DNA of 64,000 bases from Parasponia andersonii (lineage: Eukaryota; Streptophyta; Magnoliopsida; Rosales; Cannabaceae). The notes beneath the pieces were generated by a model. It made no database searches, was not told the origin of the DNA, and saw only the letters and a list, made by a program, of their open reading frames with translations. Shown piece after piece: positions 37,673 to 49,724 of this stretch (the stretch's first letter is position 1; each line of letters starts with the position of its first letter). A program made the translations under genes and the position numbers. The stretch lies in contig JXTB01000765.1 in the NCBI GenBank assembly GCA_002914805.1, forward strand, positions 18,180 through 82,179, written 5' to 3'.

Positions 37673-40328
37673 TCAATCCATTCTTCCCTTCAGGATCCTC
37701 TCAGTCACTTCAGTGGGTGTTCTGCAACAATATCAACAAATAGATAAAATAATACGTGTTGGACCGGTTAACGAACAAATAGCAAATGCTTTTTGCTCTC
37801 AACAAGTAGCCCATGTTAAGTTCTCATTTTTCATTTTCATAACTGAGGAAAAATAAGTAAAACTTCCATCCACCTGATGATTTCAGCTCATACAGAACAA
37901 GCCTAATTATTTACATGGCAGAAAAGAAGATGGAAGAAAGAAATAATCAAAGAAAGAATGAGGAAAGTGAAGAACCAAATTAAATGTCTAGGAAGACTAC
38001 TTATGTCTATGGGGAATTCCTTCCGGCTTCTGAGATCTATTATCTTTCATGCATCTATTTTCAGAAATGTACTTATTCGTAGTGGTAGAAAAGATTGGTA
38101 TGTTGTAACTGACAGTGTTCTAGGCTTGTGAAGAACACATAGTGATTCATAATAAAGAAGAGGGTAGTTAAAAGGGCTTACACAACATAGACGTGGCCTC
38201 CCCATCCACTCAAACAGTCTCGATCTACTGATGATAGCAGTGCTTGAGAGACAACCTCAAATAGTTCCTCTGGTTCCTGAGTGACAATAAAATATAAAAT
38301 TCGTTAAAGTGTCTCCTTTAGTACGACAATTGAGAAAAGATTTAAGAAAAAATCAGTTTAGAAGTACTAATAGAACCTACAAGTAATGTCTTTTTTGCAT
38401 TATCAACATGCTTATTTAAGCAAAAACTCCGGGTAATTTGCACACTCGCTTTCCTGGAACTATTGTCAAATAATAAGGACTCCCTTCATAATAAGATAGA
38501 CAACACTCCAAACCCTAAAAAACATTTTAACATGAGGTGGGAAGCTCTTCACATCGTAAATTATCCAAAATTTGACTCAGAATCAAAGACATTGTATTAT
38601 TCCCATTTCGAACTTATTAAACTAGCAAACCACAAAACAAATACACCCGACCATAGCAGAAGTGCCAGTTAAAAAGGAAATTCAAGTTGGAACACGCACC
38701 AAGTCAGGCTTGAACATTGCTTCACAAGCACCATAAAGTGACTCAGATGCAGTGCCAGCAACCACAAAATCTTTTGCCAGTTCCCTGCATGAATGGAGCA
38801 CAAAATATCAATATAGCACTTTCTTCTCAAGAGCCTCCACGAAAAGGAGGAAATTCAACACACAAATGTGCCTAGATCTCATACAACCAACATATTCAAT
38901 AGAAAAACAAAAGTGGCTAAATTGACCATTAAACTCATTCGGCAAGCTCAAAGAGTTTCATCAAAAGAAGATTTGAACTGAACATGAACAAAAGGCCTTG
39001 AAAATTTCACCAACACACACTATGGACAAAAAGGCTTCATATTTCACAAACAAACATTCAACACCTAAATGTACCTAGAACACAAACAACCAACATGTTT
39101 GATAGAGCAAAAGAAATCACCTATAATTGACCATTAAACCCATTTATCAAGCTTCAGATTTACATGAAAACACACCTCCGAATCAGAGTATAATACGACA
39201 TGAGCAATAAGACAAAGGCCCTACATTTCACCGATGTGCGCTACGCACGAAAAAGGCCTCTATATTTCACCGATTCAACTCCCAAAAGTGCTTAGAACAC
39301 AAAAATACTCAAAAGAAAAACAAAAAAGAGGATAAAATTCGACAGTAAAGTAAACCCATTCAGCAAGCTCCAAGATTTAAATGAAAACACAAATTTGCAC
39401 CAGAATAAATTTGAAATGAACAAGAACAAAAGGGTCTCCACATTTCCCAAATGGGCCGAAATTAACAGTATAACCAGGAATGTAGGTATAGGCTAGTCAC
39501 TAGCAGGCCAATGTATGCGGTGTCGAATATAAAAGGCAACATTCACTTAAGGAGACTAAAATAATCTCCTCTATCAGACTTAAAGAATCAAAAAGACTTA
39601 AGAATAATAATCAACTTACTTAGCTCCAATGGAATCCATTGTGCAGATGAAAGGCTTGTCTTCATCACTCAATCCAGCAATTACAGGTTGACAGAAGTAC
39701 GGCCCAAACCTAAATCAGATAAAAGAAGAAACCCTTTTAAGTTTTCCCTCATTCTGATCTCAATAAATATATGGCTCTTCAAAAAAAAATTAAAAATTAA
39801 AAACAACAAAATAATAAGAAAGAAAATAAACCTTTTCTCATAAAGAATAGCTGAGACAAGACTGGCAAAAGTCTCAGGCTTCATATCCCTCTCTTCGCGA
39901 AGTTGATAGAGCTTGTGCCTAAAAACGAGCCTCTGGTACCTTTACCATCCAAAAATACCAACACCCACTTCATTAAATTTTTTTTTCCTTTAAAAAATAA
40001 AATAAAAAAAGGGAAAAGGAAAGAGCTCGTAGAGAATTCTTACAGAGTCTGAGCATCGGTTCCAAGGCCAGAGAGGCCAAGGTAGAGCCTGCCGTGGATT
40101 TTGTAAATTTTCTCGAAATCAGTGGCGATTGTTTGGAGATTAACTCCGAGCCTCCGATCGCTAGCGATGGCGAAGCAATTCTTCCCAACCATGGCAACTA
40201 GGGCACTTCCATTGTACTCGAAGATCTGTCTCATCCATTCAAGAAACAAAGAAAGAAAATTGATTATACATATACATATATACGTATACAACCATTATTA
40301 TAAAGTTGAGAGACAGACTTACCGACAT
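37673..40328 (-). CDS. PBC1: 20S proteasome subunit beta-3 (PBC)
   Basis: Seven exons on the minus strand: 40328-40323, 40225-40044, 39939-39832, 39709-39620, 38784-38700, 38276-38182, 37721-37673, giving 204 aa, the normal length for plant PBC1/PBC2. Exon 1 is only 6 nt (Met-Ser). The protein starts [19 protein letters not shown], then IASDRRLG and [12 protein letters not shown], and ends [10 protein letters not shown]. Beta-3 is a structural, non-catalytic ring subunit; as expected there is no propeptide and no N-terminal catalytic Thr. It works in the cytosolic and nuclear 26S proteasome. Sequence at about 37300-37672 is probably its 3' UTR. All splice phases close cleanly. I cannot tell PBC1 from PBC2. 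Confidence 0.96.
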
Positions 40329-40329
40329 C

Positions 40330-42160
40330 GGAGAGTATTAGGGATTTTTCTAGGGTTTTGTTGATATTGAGACTGAGAGACTGAGACTGAAATTGAAATT
40401 TGGTGTGGCTTGACTGATGAATCTTTCAATCACTTTTTGAAGAGGAAATATTCGATGGCTTGGGGCATAATAAACCTTTGTATTACTTTTTTCGTTTTTT
40501 CTTTTTCAAGGGAATTTTTCTGTTTTTGCTACATGAACTAATAGTAGTATCCTAAAGAACATGTCCTAATACTAAGCATTAATATTTGGATGGAAAATAG
40601 CTTATATTTAACATAATTTTTTTTAGCATGCTTTATTTATTATGTCAAATATAACCCTTAGTACGTAATATTATCACTATTTTAAATATAAGATATTATG
40701 TTTCACAATATTATCCATATTTAATGGATGTATGCATATTTTTTATTGAACTTTATTGCAAGTATATCCTAAATAAATTACAATTAATTAGAATCAATAG
40801 GAGATATTTTTTAATTTATAATTTTTTTTTGCGTTGATTAATTTGTTTATTTATATAGTTAATGAGTAATTCTAAATTGGTAGATAAAGTTAATTTTTAT
40901 GATGAGTAATTAAGTGATAAAATAATAAGAGTATATAATGGAAAAAATATGTTTTATGCATAAAGTTAATGTCTAAAACACAAAATAGTATTTCTTTTAG
41001 CATAGATGCTTTGGAGTAAAATTCAAAAAGTATATGTTAAATTTGACATATCATGCTAAATTTAACATTATCACACTATTTTTTTTTTNNNNNNNNNNNN
41101 NNATCTAACCTTCTTTTTTAATTTTTATTTATTATTTATTTATTTTTATATTTTTGCTAACACGGTCTAAAAAAACAGAAAGTACCTGTTTAAGTTTGAT
41201 CAGACCTAATTAAGACAGCTTGACTAGTTCAATCAAGCTTGATTGAGTCTAATGGAGTCCTGACTTGATTGGCTCTAGTTGAGCTCGACGGAGATATTGG
41301 TCAAATCACAATTTTCAAGGAAAAATTGCGATTTTAAACTCGAAACTATCATTTTTATACTTGAATTCAATTCAAATATCCAAAAAATCAGGAAAACTCA
41401 AATTATAAACAAGATTTTAATTTGGCCAAATATCAATTCTTCATTTTTTTAAAGAAAAACTTGAAATGATTTTGAAATTTTTTGTGGAATGGCACGATTA
41501 AGAATATGAAGGTTTTATTACAAAGAAGGTTACCTGACTATTTTTCACTTTTAGAAGGTTACGGAACTTAAAAAAATACTTGTTTATTCTTATACAACTA
41601 AATGGTCCTAAGAAAAATGGTTTCTCAAAAAATTAGGAACGGTTACTTAAAAAAATAAAAACAAAAAAATTTTATATACACACACTAGTGCAGCAGGCCA
41701 GGCCTGGTATTTGTCACGCCTGATGCGTGCTCTTTTTTATTTTTTTTTTCCTTTTGCATTTATGTTATTTTTCAGTTTATTTTATATTTTAATTTTTTTC
41801 TTTAAATTTTATAGGATAGAATAAAATTTTAATTTGTTTATCTTTATCTATTGTTGACTTTTTTTTTTCCCATTTATCTTCCTAAAAATGTTTTTCTTCT
41901 AATTGATTGTTCATTTTTGCTAATTATTTTTAAAATATATTCAAAAAAATTGTTGGTATAAATTTATTAAAAAAAAAGGTTGTAGCAACAAAAATAAATT
42001 TCTTTTTTTCTCTTAGGAGAATCCTGTAGATAGGTACCTATAGTATCTCACCAAGACGGTTGTGGTATCCGTAAATTAGAAGGTGTATCCTTATAGATAC
42101 CAATGGTATCCTCAAAGCAAAATATTTGCGAGGTACCAAGTTTCAAAATGCGGTTCTAAA
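40330..42160. other. AT-rich spacer with assembly gap
   Basis: Very AT-rich and without a supported gene. Two stretches (about 40620-40670 and 41015-41065) share inverted similarity around TAGCATG and ATGTCAAAT, possibly remnants of a MITE whose right end falls at the N run. Confidence 0.5.
41089..41102. other. Assembly gap (14 N)
   Basis: Fourteen N following a T run. The true length is unknown. Other unresolved bases are at 45688-45690 (next to a GA repeat) and 53013 (in an A run). Confidence 1.
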
Positions 42161-42165
42161 TAATT

Positions 42166-43333
42166 GTGACTATTGGTTTTGGAAAATCGATCCTTAAAGC
42201 TCGTCAAATAGCTAATCAAGCAGCTTACAAAGCTATAGGCCATGGAAGATCAATAAATATACGGGTCTTGATTATATGTATGTGGCACACTTTATTATGG
42301 TCAGGGGACAATGAAACATCCAAAAACTTCAAAGAGTATTTCGAACCCATTGTAGTGAGAGCAATTTGCAAGATTGATATTGGCAATGGGATCTGACCGG
42401 ATACATGGATTTGGACGAAAAATGCTAATGGACTCTTTTCTACAAAATCAGCCTATCTCATCCAAACTCATGCAAGAGCCCCATCCATCTCAGTTCTCAG
42501 TTCTCAAAACAATACTCCAGTGGCAAGTTTTATCCAACGTAGTCCCAATTCAGACCAGGCTAGCTGCTTTGTTCACCATCTCAACTGTGCCTTGCCCCAT
42601 TTGTAGTAAAGAACTGGAAAGCTTGGAGCATCTGTTCCTCTTCTGTGATTTTGCATAGAGACTGTGACTAACCTCTCCTTGGGGTCCCCTGACCTACACC
42701 CAACTCTATTCATTCATGCAAGGAATGGTTAAATTGCCTTTGGTCTTTACCCCAGGTGGGGGTTGATTCTGTATCTGCTTTTCTCTATGCTTCAATAACA
42801 ATGGACCATATTTGGAAGACTCGGAATGAAGTTGTTCAATGGAAAATCTACTCCAAATGTGGTGTAATGCACTAGAACAATTTCAAACTTGTACACTCTC
42901 TCTTTTTTTTTGATGGCTTTGATCCCATCTTAACAGGTTCCGGTGACTATTTCATGGCAACCTCCTTTAGAAGGATGGGTGAAAATTAATTTTGATGTCG
43001 CAATGGGCAGCCAGAAGATGTGCCTTGCAATTATAGGTCGTGATCATGGTGGCTCTATCCATTTCGCGGTAACTCAATAGTCATACCCTTCTTCTCCTCT
43101 GGTTGGTCCACCGCTGGGAAATTGCTGACATAGTTGCTGCAACAAAGGACCTAACTATGAATTTTTTAGGTCTTTATTTCACTCTTATCGATAAGGAACT
43201 AAATTATTATGCCCATAATTTAGCAAAATGGGCCCTACGTTGTAATGTTTTTGGGAACCTTGTCCTTTGTGGTCCCTTCCCTTTCTTTTTTGTAATCATT
43301 CAGGATGGGTGCCCATTTATAGTATTCGGATAA
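42166..43333 (+). mobile_element. Decayed LINE: zf-RVT and RNase H remnant
   Basis: Broken frames keep the order of the 3' part of plant non-LTR polyproteins. First comes SILKARQI and IGHGRSINI, then NANGLFSTKSAYL, then CPICSKELESLEHLFLFCDFA (the zinc-binding zf-RVT domain), then GWVKINFDVA and IIGRDHGGSIHFAVTQ (RNase H core), then ELNYYAHNLAKWAL (RNase H end). Several frameshifts and stops interrupt them. It is dead and 5'-truncated, as LINEs often are. Confidence 0.8.
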
Positions 43334-43386
43334 ATTAGAATAAAAAATAATAAATAAATAAATGTACTATAAGTATCCTACTGTGT

Positions 43387-43917
43387 TAGGTTATGAAGTG
43401 GGCCTTGTACTTCAAGTTGGGTTTTTTTTTTTTTTCCCAAGAATTAGTAAGTGCATAAATGCTTAATCACCATAAGTATCCTTGTATGTACCATAAGTAT
43501 TTTTTTTTTAGGATATCTAAAGTATTCAGGTAAATTAGAATGAAAAAAAAAACAAAAAAAGTAAAAAAAATGTAAGTATCCTATTACTTAGGTTTCCAAG
43601 CAAATTGATATATATATTTATATATATATATATACCGTAATATCCTAATATGATACAATGGTTACTCGAGATATGTTAACGAGAGTTGGCTTTATATTAT
43701 AGGAACCAGAGGAAAGGAAAAAAAAAAGTTACGATAGGTATGTATGTAGTTACCCTAGTATCCCTGAAATTGGAATTGGACTTAGGCTTCTCTAATTGCT
43801 TAAAATGGCATTCGGCTATTTAAACCAATAATTAAGTAATTAACTTAGCATCTTGTAGTAATTATGCACTTACTAATTCTTGTGAAAAAATGTCTAAGTT
43901 GCCCACTTCATAACCTA
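43387..43917. repeat. Foldback element with inverted arms
   Basis: The left arm at 43387-43460 begins TAGGTTATGAAGTGGGC and includes CAAGAATTAGTAAGTGCATAA. The right arm at 43861-43917 carries the same two blocks in reverse complement. The interior is AT-rich with poly(A) and (TA)n. Likely a small non-autonomous DNA transposon; no clear target duplication was found. Confidence 0.6.
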
Positions 43918-43949
43918 TGGAAAATAGACCAGATAGAAAACGTAGGTGC

Positions 43950-45925
43950 TGTCACGATCCAAAACCCGGGCTAATGACAGAAGGGGAATTTCACAAAGGT
44001 GGGAAATTCCTTAATTTATTTGAAAAGTGTCAAAATTTCTAATTTTTATAAAAACGGTCCATTTAAGTAAAGTAATCGGAATTCCATCCCGTGAACCACT
44101 CCCGCAGTTCGTATACACCATCAAATATAGATTGAATAATTATTTAAAAACGCAAAATTAAATATAAAATCCAGCATCATCATCATCCACCAAAAAGTCA
44201 AATACCAGAATGGTATACATAAGTTCGCAGACAAAATAGAAAACAATAATCTTAGTTTAATGCTAACACAAAATCCAAATAGTCCAAAGACTACGACAAC
44301 GAACTCCTAGCATTACCAAGAGGCGAACTGCAATCCAGATGACCTCTTACTCTTCTTGATCACCAAGATCGCATTGGACACCACCTGAGGAGGAAGGTAG
44401 AGAGGGTGAGCATAAAATGCCCAGTAGGAAAAATAATTATCTCGATCGAAAATATTTAGTGATGGGGAATTCCTGCATGGTTAGTTTAGTCCAAAATATC
44501 CATATATATATATATATATAATCCAAACCAAAAATCCATATATATATAAAAAGCATTATAATCAAAACCATTCAATTCATATGCACATGACACAAATCAA
44601 CCCATACCCATGAGCTTACATCCTCTCATCTGTGGAAACCCAAGGTGATGGCATTAAGTATGCCTAACAGCCTACCTGATACCTAAGTCCATACTCGGAG
44701 GGGACACCTATGTATCGCCTATCAAACCTGGAGGGGCAACCGAATTGCCTACACCTGTCAAATGGAGAGGTAATCAGAAGTAACAAGACCTCGCACGAGT
44801 TTACGGACTTTCACCGATAGTGGAGCACGCAGCGCCACACAGTAGACCCACGATACTAACATGGTGCTCATGTATGATCCTATGACACGTGCAATACAGA
44901 ATTGAAGTGTGAAAATAGTCATACTCAGGTTTTTCGATAAAATCAGCATACTAAGTTTTTATAGAAAAATGGGCAGCATAACTGCCATATTTTTAATATA
45001 CCAAAAATAATTTGCACTCAGAAAATTCCCAGAGCAATACAGTATATATCTCATACAAAAAATTCCCATCGTAGACATTTAAACAGTTTAAAAATCACAT
45101 TTATTCTTATATGTTGCAGAAAGTAAGTTTTATTCGAAAACGACGTAAAACACAGGTAATTGAATCCCTACCTCGCTCGAATAACAATACCACGCTATTG
45201 AGTCCTCAAAGTGTCGTTCACGATCACTCGGAGGGTCGAGAACCAATTCCAAGCCCTCGATCGTCCTATTGCGAAAAACTAACTTCTCACCAGAGCTTTA
45301 ATTTCACAAACGGACCTCTTCACTGAATTCCTAGCACCCAAAATAGCTAGGTTAGACATATAACTTGTCCAATTTTGGTCCGGCCCCACACCGGGCCGGT
45401 GGCATGCAAAACGAGGCAAAATCTTGAATGTTTGATCTCGATTTTCGTGCCAATCACCAAACCACACAATATATATATCAAACTTCTCCATTTTCCGAGT
45501 ACATTCCAAAAATGAACTCAAAAACACAATCCAACGGCCGGATCGAAAACTAAAATTCAAAACTCAAAATACCCAAAAAGATAACTTTCAATCTAGACAA
45601 AATGGGGTTGAGATATATATACCTTGATGATCCTTGAGACGAGACGAATCCAATGGGACCAGTTGGAGGCCGAATAGTGGCCGGAATNNNAGAGAGAGAG
45701 AGAGAGAAGAAGGAGGATGGGCACGTGGCCCAATCTTATAGGGCTGTGCAATTTTTTAAAAATTACACATAAGTCCCCAAAATTTCAAATCTCTATCAAT
45801 CTAGTTCCCCAAAATTTACAATTTAGTCTCTCTGCACAAAATTTTTGCAAATTAATCCCAAAAATATTTTATTCGGAAAATTGGTAAGTTGTCCAAATTA
45901 TCCTCAAAAATTCTGGGTTTTTACA
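43950..45925. mobile_element. Candidate solo LTR, about 2 kb
   Basis: Non-coding block starting TGTCACGATCCAAAACCCGG and ending CTGGGTTTTTACA, so it has TG...CA ends. It is flanked by GGTGC (43945-43949) and AGTGC (45926-45930), a 4-of-5 match that could be a worn target duplication. It has no coding domain, contains (TA)n near 44505 and a GA repeat with three N at 45688-45690. The orientation and superfamily (possibly Gypsy) are uncertain. Confidence 0.5.
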
Positions 45926-46440
45926 AGTGCACCCCTGAAAAAAAAAGAGATAGAGAGAAAATAAAAAATATAGGTGTAATTTAATTCGGTCTGCGTGTTT
46001 TGGAAATAGACAACTTAAAGAAGAAGCACATTTTGCTCTTCATTATCATAATTGGTTTTGTTTGACAATCTATGTGCAAATGGATCCCATATTTTAGAAT
46101 TTTCTATTCTGATTAGAATTTTACAGGATTATAGGAAATAAGATTCTTTTTAATTTATGAAACCAGTGAAAGATTACGTTGTATAGTCATTATTGGACTA
46201 TGTTAACTATTTTAGTTTTTATTTCAATTTTTTTAAAAGAAATTAAGTTTAAGTTTTAACTAAGGGTACTTTTGACTTTTTCCTAATAATTTTTAATCAG
46301 TTTTGACTCGTAGGTGAATTTGTATATAAATCTGAGTATTTTGTAATTGTCACGAACCAAAATACTTGTCTGATTTAGTCAAAATTCCTTGAAAATTTTG
46401 TACTTATCCTTAATAATAATAATAGTAATAAATAATAATC
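45926..46440. other. Upstream flank of F-box copy 2
   Basis: AT-rich sequence with no ORF of note. A TATA-like tataaaaag at about 46452 lies 58 bp upstream of the F-box start codon. Confidence 0.5.
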
Positions 46441-46509
46441 ATAGTAGTGTCTATAAAAAGCTGCGCCATTTATGTGATTGATTTAAGGTTTGTGATCGAG
46501 TTACTTACC

Positions 46510-48282
46510 ATGGCTAGAACGAGAATGGAAAAGAAGAAAAGAAAGATTTGTGATCGAAATCAAGATCAAGAAAAATACGGGAATTCTAATTCAAACTCAT
46601 CGTCATGGGCAGATATGGACTATAATATTTTGCTTAAAATTTTTGGGCTTGTTCCTATTGACAAATTATTTGTGAGGGCCTCTATGGTTTGCCGTGAGTG
46701 GAGACTAGTGTGGCGTGTTGCCACACTTTGGCTCATGTTGCCCACATATAGTGTACCTATAGTGCTTACATTGTGCCCACGGTGGTGTCAACGGGTGGAA
46801 AATTTTGTAATTATGTAAAAGTATTTTTGTCTAGGATCATTAGTTAAGTCTTTGGCCAAATATTCCATCTTTGAAGGCTAAGAGTTAGGGAAAAATTGTT
46901 GTAAATTCGAAACTCAATTATTTTCCCTCAATTTTACCATATACTTTCTGGACAAAAATCATATTTCCTCCTGCCAGAAGGCTAAAAGCTCAAAACCCTC
47001 TTTAGAGGGTGACCTGGGTGCCCACAGGAGGCCTTGGCCACCAGCATGATAGGGGTTTAGCTGTGAATTTCCTTGTCCTATCAATAAAAGAAATGAAGTT
47101 TATTTATGTATTGCTTATATGTTGCTTTCATTGTTGTTTATATGTTGCCTACATGTTGCCTCGATATACTTGCTTTGTGATCGCTTGTTATGTGATTGCT
47201 GCTATCGAACCTACTTGCTTTATGCTTACTCAATACTATGTTATTGCCCTTATCACGGTGTTGCCTGTGGCATAGCTAATCAATGAGTTTGTTTGCCTGC
47301 AGGCTTAAGTTCTAGGCTGACTTGTTAGCTCCGAGTGATAGCAAGTGCCACATGTTCCGCCTATTTCGAATTGTCAAAGAGGCGGCCCATGACAACTAGC
47401 ATTTTGGGATTCACTCTTTTGGAAAGATGAGGAGACACTTGCTTTTACCAATCTAAAGACTCTCTTAAGACTCGTCTCTCACCCTTTCCGTCGTTCAAGT
47501 GACTATCCTAGAAGATTGCTACGTGGACTCGAGTGTGTCATGAATCCTCCTGCCTTAGATCTTACCCAAAGATGTCTTACCACTACCACCATCATATTTC
47601 CTTCAAATATGTATTTTGGTGGTAATTACGAGTTAACTCACGTTGCACGAAGGTACTTTACTCTGTTAGTTTATGTTCTCTTTTTCAATTATGTTACTTT
47701 TTTTTTTTCAATATATGAAATTATTACCAAACAAGCTCTTAATTTTGTTTATTTATTTTTATTGACAGATCTCCAAATCTTAAGCATCTTATGTTACCAG
47801 ATGCCTATAACTTAGAGAAAAGTTTGACAGTTACACTGAAAATATGGAAAGATTTAATGGAGTTATCAATTGGAGTAGTTAATTATGATGACATGTTTGA
47901 CATCATTCGAGTTTTAGGCACATTTTGCAAAAATTTTAGTACTTTAAGTATTATTGGTGTGGCCCCTCGGTCAAAAAAAAAAAAGTACTATTTTAGATTA
48001 GAGATCCATAATTCAAAAATGATTGCAAAGCATCTACGTCAACTTAAGGTATTTAATATTTGTAATACAAGCATACACAAAGATGGAATTAGAATATTAC
48101 TATGTGAGTGCAAGCAACTCATAAAGTTAAATCTAGAGCGTTGTCCAAGAATCCAATACTCGACCGTGGAACGAGAAAACATCAGAGTCCAAGACATAAT
48201 TATTTCTAAGCAGGAGATAATTAGTGCGAAAATGGAGAAAAAAAATAAAGGGTGGAGATGGAGATGTAGGGTGGTGTATTGA
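46510..48282 (+). pseudogene. F-box/LRR gene split by a solo LTR (copy 2)
   Basis: F-box proteins are substrate receptors of SCF ubiquitin ligases. Translation from 46510 gives a Lys/Arg- and Asn/Ser-rich start, then an F-box (WADMDYNILLKIFGLVPIDK, then LFVRASMVCREWR). A 686-bp insertion at 46709-47394 breaks the first exon and brings a stop at 46816. Beyond the insertion the frame resumes exactly (FWDSLFWKDEETLAFTNL) once the insertion and one target copy are ignored. It runs to a donor after 47652 and on through exon 2, 47769-48282, with LRR-like repeats (SPNLKHLMLP, CKQLIKLNLERCPRIQ). The host frame is otherwise intact, so the insertion is fairly recent. The family is SKIP1/FBW2-like. A truncated F-box-only protein could still be made. 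Confidence 0.85.
46709..47394. mobile_element. Solo LTR, 686 bp, inside F-box exon
   Basis: Starts TGTGGCGTGTTGCCACAC and ends GGCGGCCCATGACA, the TG...CA ends of an LTR. A perfect 5-bp target duplication ACTAG flanks it (46704-46708 and 47395-47399). There is no internal region or second LTR, so it is a solo LTR left by recombination. The first 17 nt form a hairpin (TGTGGC / GCCACA). An AATAAA polyadenylation-like signal lies near 47083 if the + orientation is right. Confidence 0.85.
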
Positions 48283-49690
48283 TTCCATGGAAAGTTTACA
48301 CTCCGCAGCTGAAGTTCTAGATCACTTATTTAGAAGAAATATTTGATAGGAATGTTGTAATAGTTAACAGTATTATTTAACTTCTATTTATGTACATATA
48401 TAATCTAAAACCTTGTACCCTTCTATTAATTTGCTTATATTATTCTCCTTTACTTGAAAATACTTAACTCTTTGGTTGTATTTATATTTCTACTCTCTAT
48501 CCAAATTTAACCCTCCCCCTGATGATTGCCTATAACACTTTTTGTTTGATTGTTTGTACTACTTATTTTCAATTATTTCTTCTTGTCAAACGGTGATAAT
48601 TCGTAGCATATCGCGTTATACATATCTAGCCTTGAGTAAACTTAAAATACAATATATTTAGGAAAATTTGTGTTCTTTTTGTTTGTTTTTTAACAATATA
48701 GATAAATATAAGATATTTTAATATATTGGGCACTATGATAAGGATATTTTTTAAGTTTTAGGGCCAAAATAGGATATCATAATAATTTAGGCTAAGGTAA
48801 GGACTTTTTCTTAAAAATTTATAATGGAAGAGTGAGGAATGAGCTAAATTGAGAAACTCTATATATTAGGTGTGTTAAATTATTTCAAAAGTATGGGCCA
48901 AAATAGGATTGGATCTAAAATTCCGGGGTTAATAATGGATTTAAAAAAAAAAAAAAAAAATCCTCCGCCTCTAGTGCTTGTTCCATTATTTTATTAGTGG
49001 GAAAAAAAAAAAACATTATCCATGGACCATTATCAACTTCAAAAACACCCGATTTGGTATTTTTGGAACGCCTTTGAGAATGGAAGCTATCCCGAGCTTA
49101 CTTAAGCATAAAATCCCATGTTCTTTCAGATGTTCAAGGTATCAACTTCCCTGTTAGTTATGTACTACATTGTTTTACTAGTACCTTTCCTTTCTGGTTT
49201 TTGGTATACCATTTTGTTGTTTTCAGAATTCAATTTCCCATGTCTATATTAGGTTTGCAATTGAATAAAGATACCGTATTTCTTCTTCTGGCATGTTAGT
49301 TGAGTTCAAAGCCCCGGTTGATTGGTCCTCTACAATCCAAAATACTAGTTATTCATTCCATCATTTGGTTCAACTAAGTAACTAGTTGCAGAAGAATCAT
49401 GTTTGCTCTTCATTGTCATAATTGGAGTTTGTTTGTCAATATTTGTTCAAATGGATCAGAACTTTACATATTTAGCATTTTCTGTTTTGGGTTTTTTCTC
49501 CTTTAAGCTAAGAATATTCAAAAACACCTAACTTAGCATCCTGGTGTTTGAAACAGGAGATGGATATGAAAATGACACTTTATGTAAATGCATAATTTTG
49601 AACAGTCCAATGTTTGATGCTAATTTTGTTAAAATATCATGTTCTCTGTGTAGAATGCCTCTTGATTATGTATTAACCTTGTCCACAAAC
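48283..49690. other. Spacer between F-box copy 2 and FKBP gene
   Basis: The first 180 nt continue the homology to F-box copy 1 (3' flank). The rest is AT-rich. Between about 49075 and 49690 lies probable 5' leader and possibly a first coding exon of the FKBP gene, which I could not fix. Confidence 0.5.
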
Positions 49691-49724
49691 CAGCTGCATT
49701 GATAATGAGCAACCCAAGAATGCT

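Noticed and set aside
40600-41088. Possible MITE with TAGCATG...ATGTCAAAT inverted similarity
   Set aside because: The arms are weak, AT-rich and the right end runs into the N gap, so boundaries cannot be supported.
44758-45560. Open frames inside the candidate solo LTR
   Set aside because: Short, on both strands, without domains; they are incidental to the repeat.
47009-47275. 88-codon ORF with hydrophobic Cys/Leu-rich translation
   Set aside because: It lies wholly inside the 686-bp solo LTR and has no homology that I recognise.
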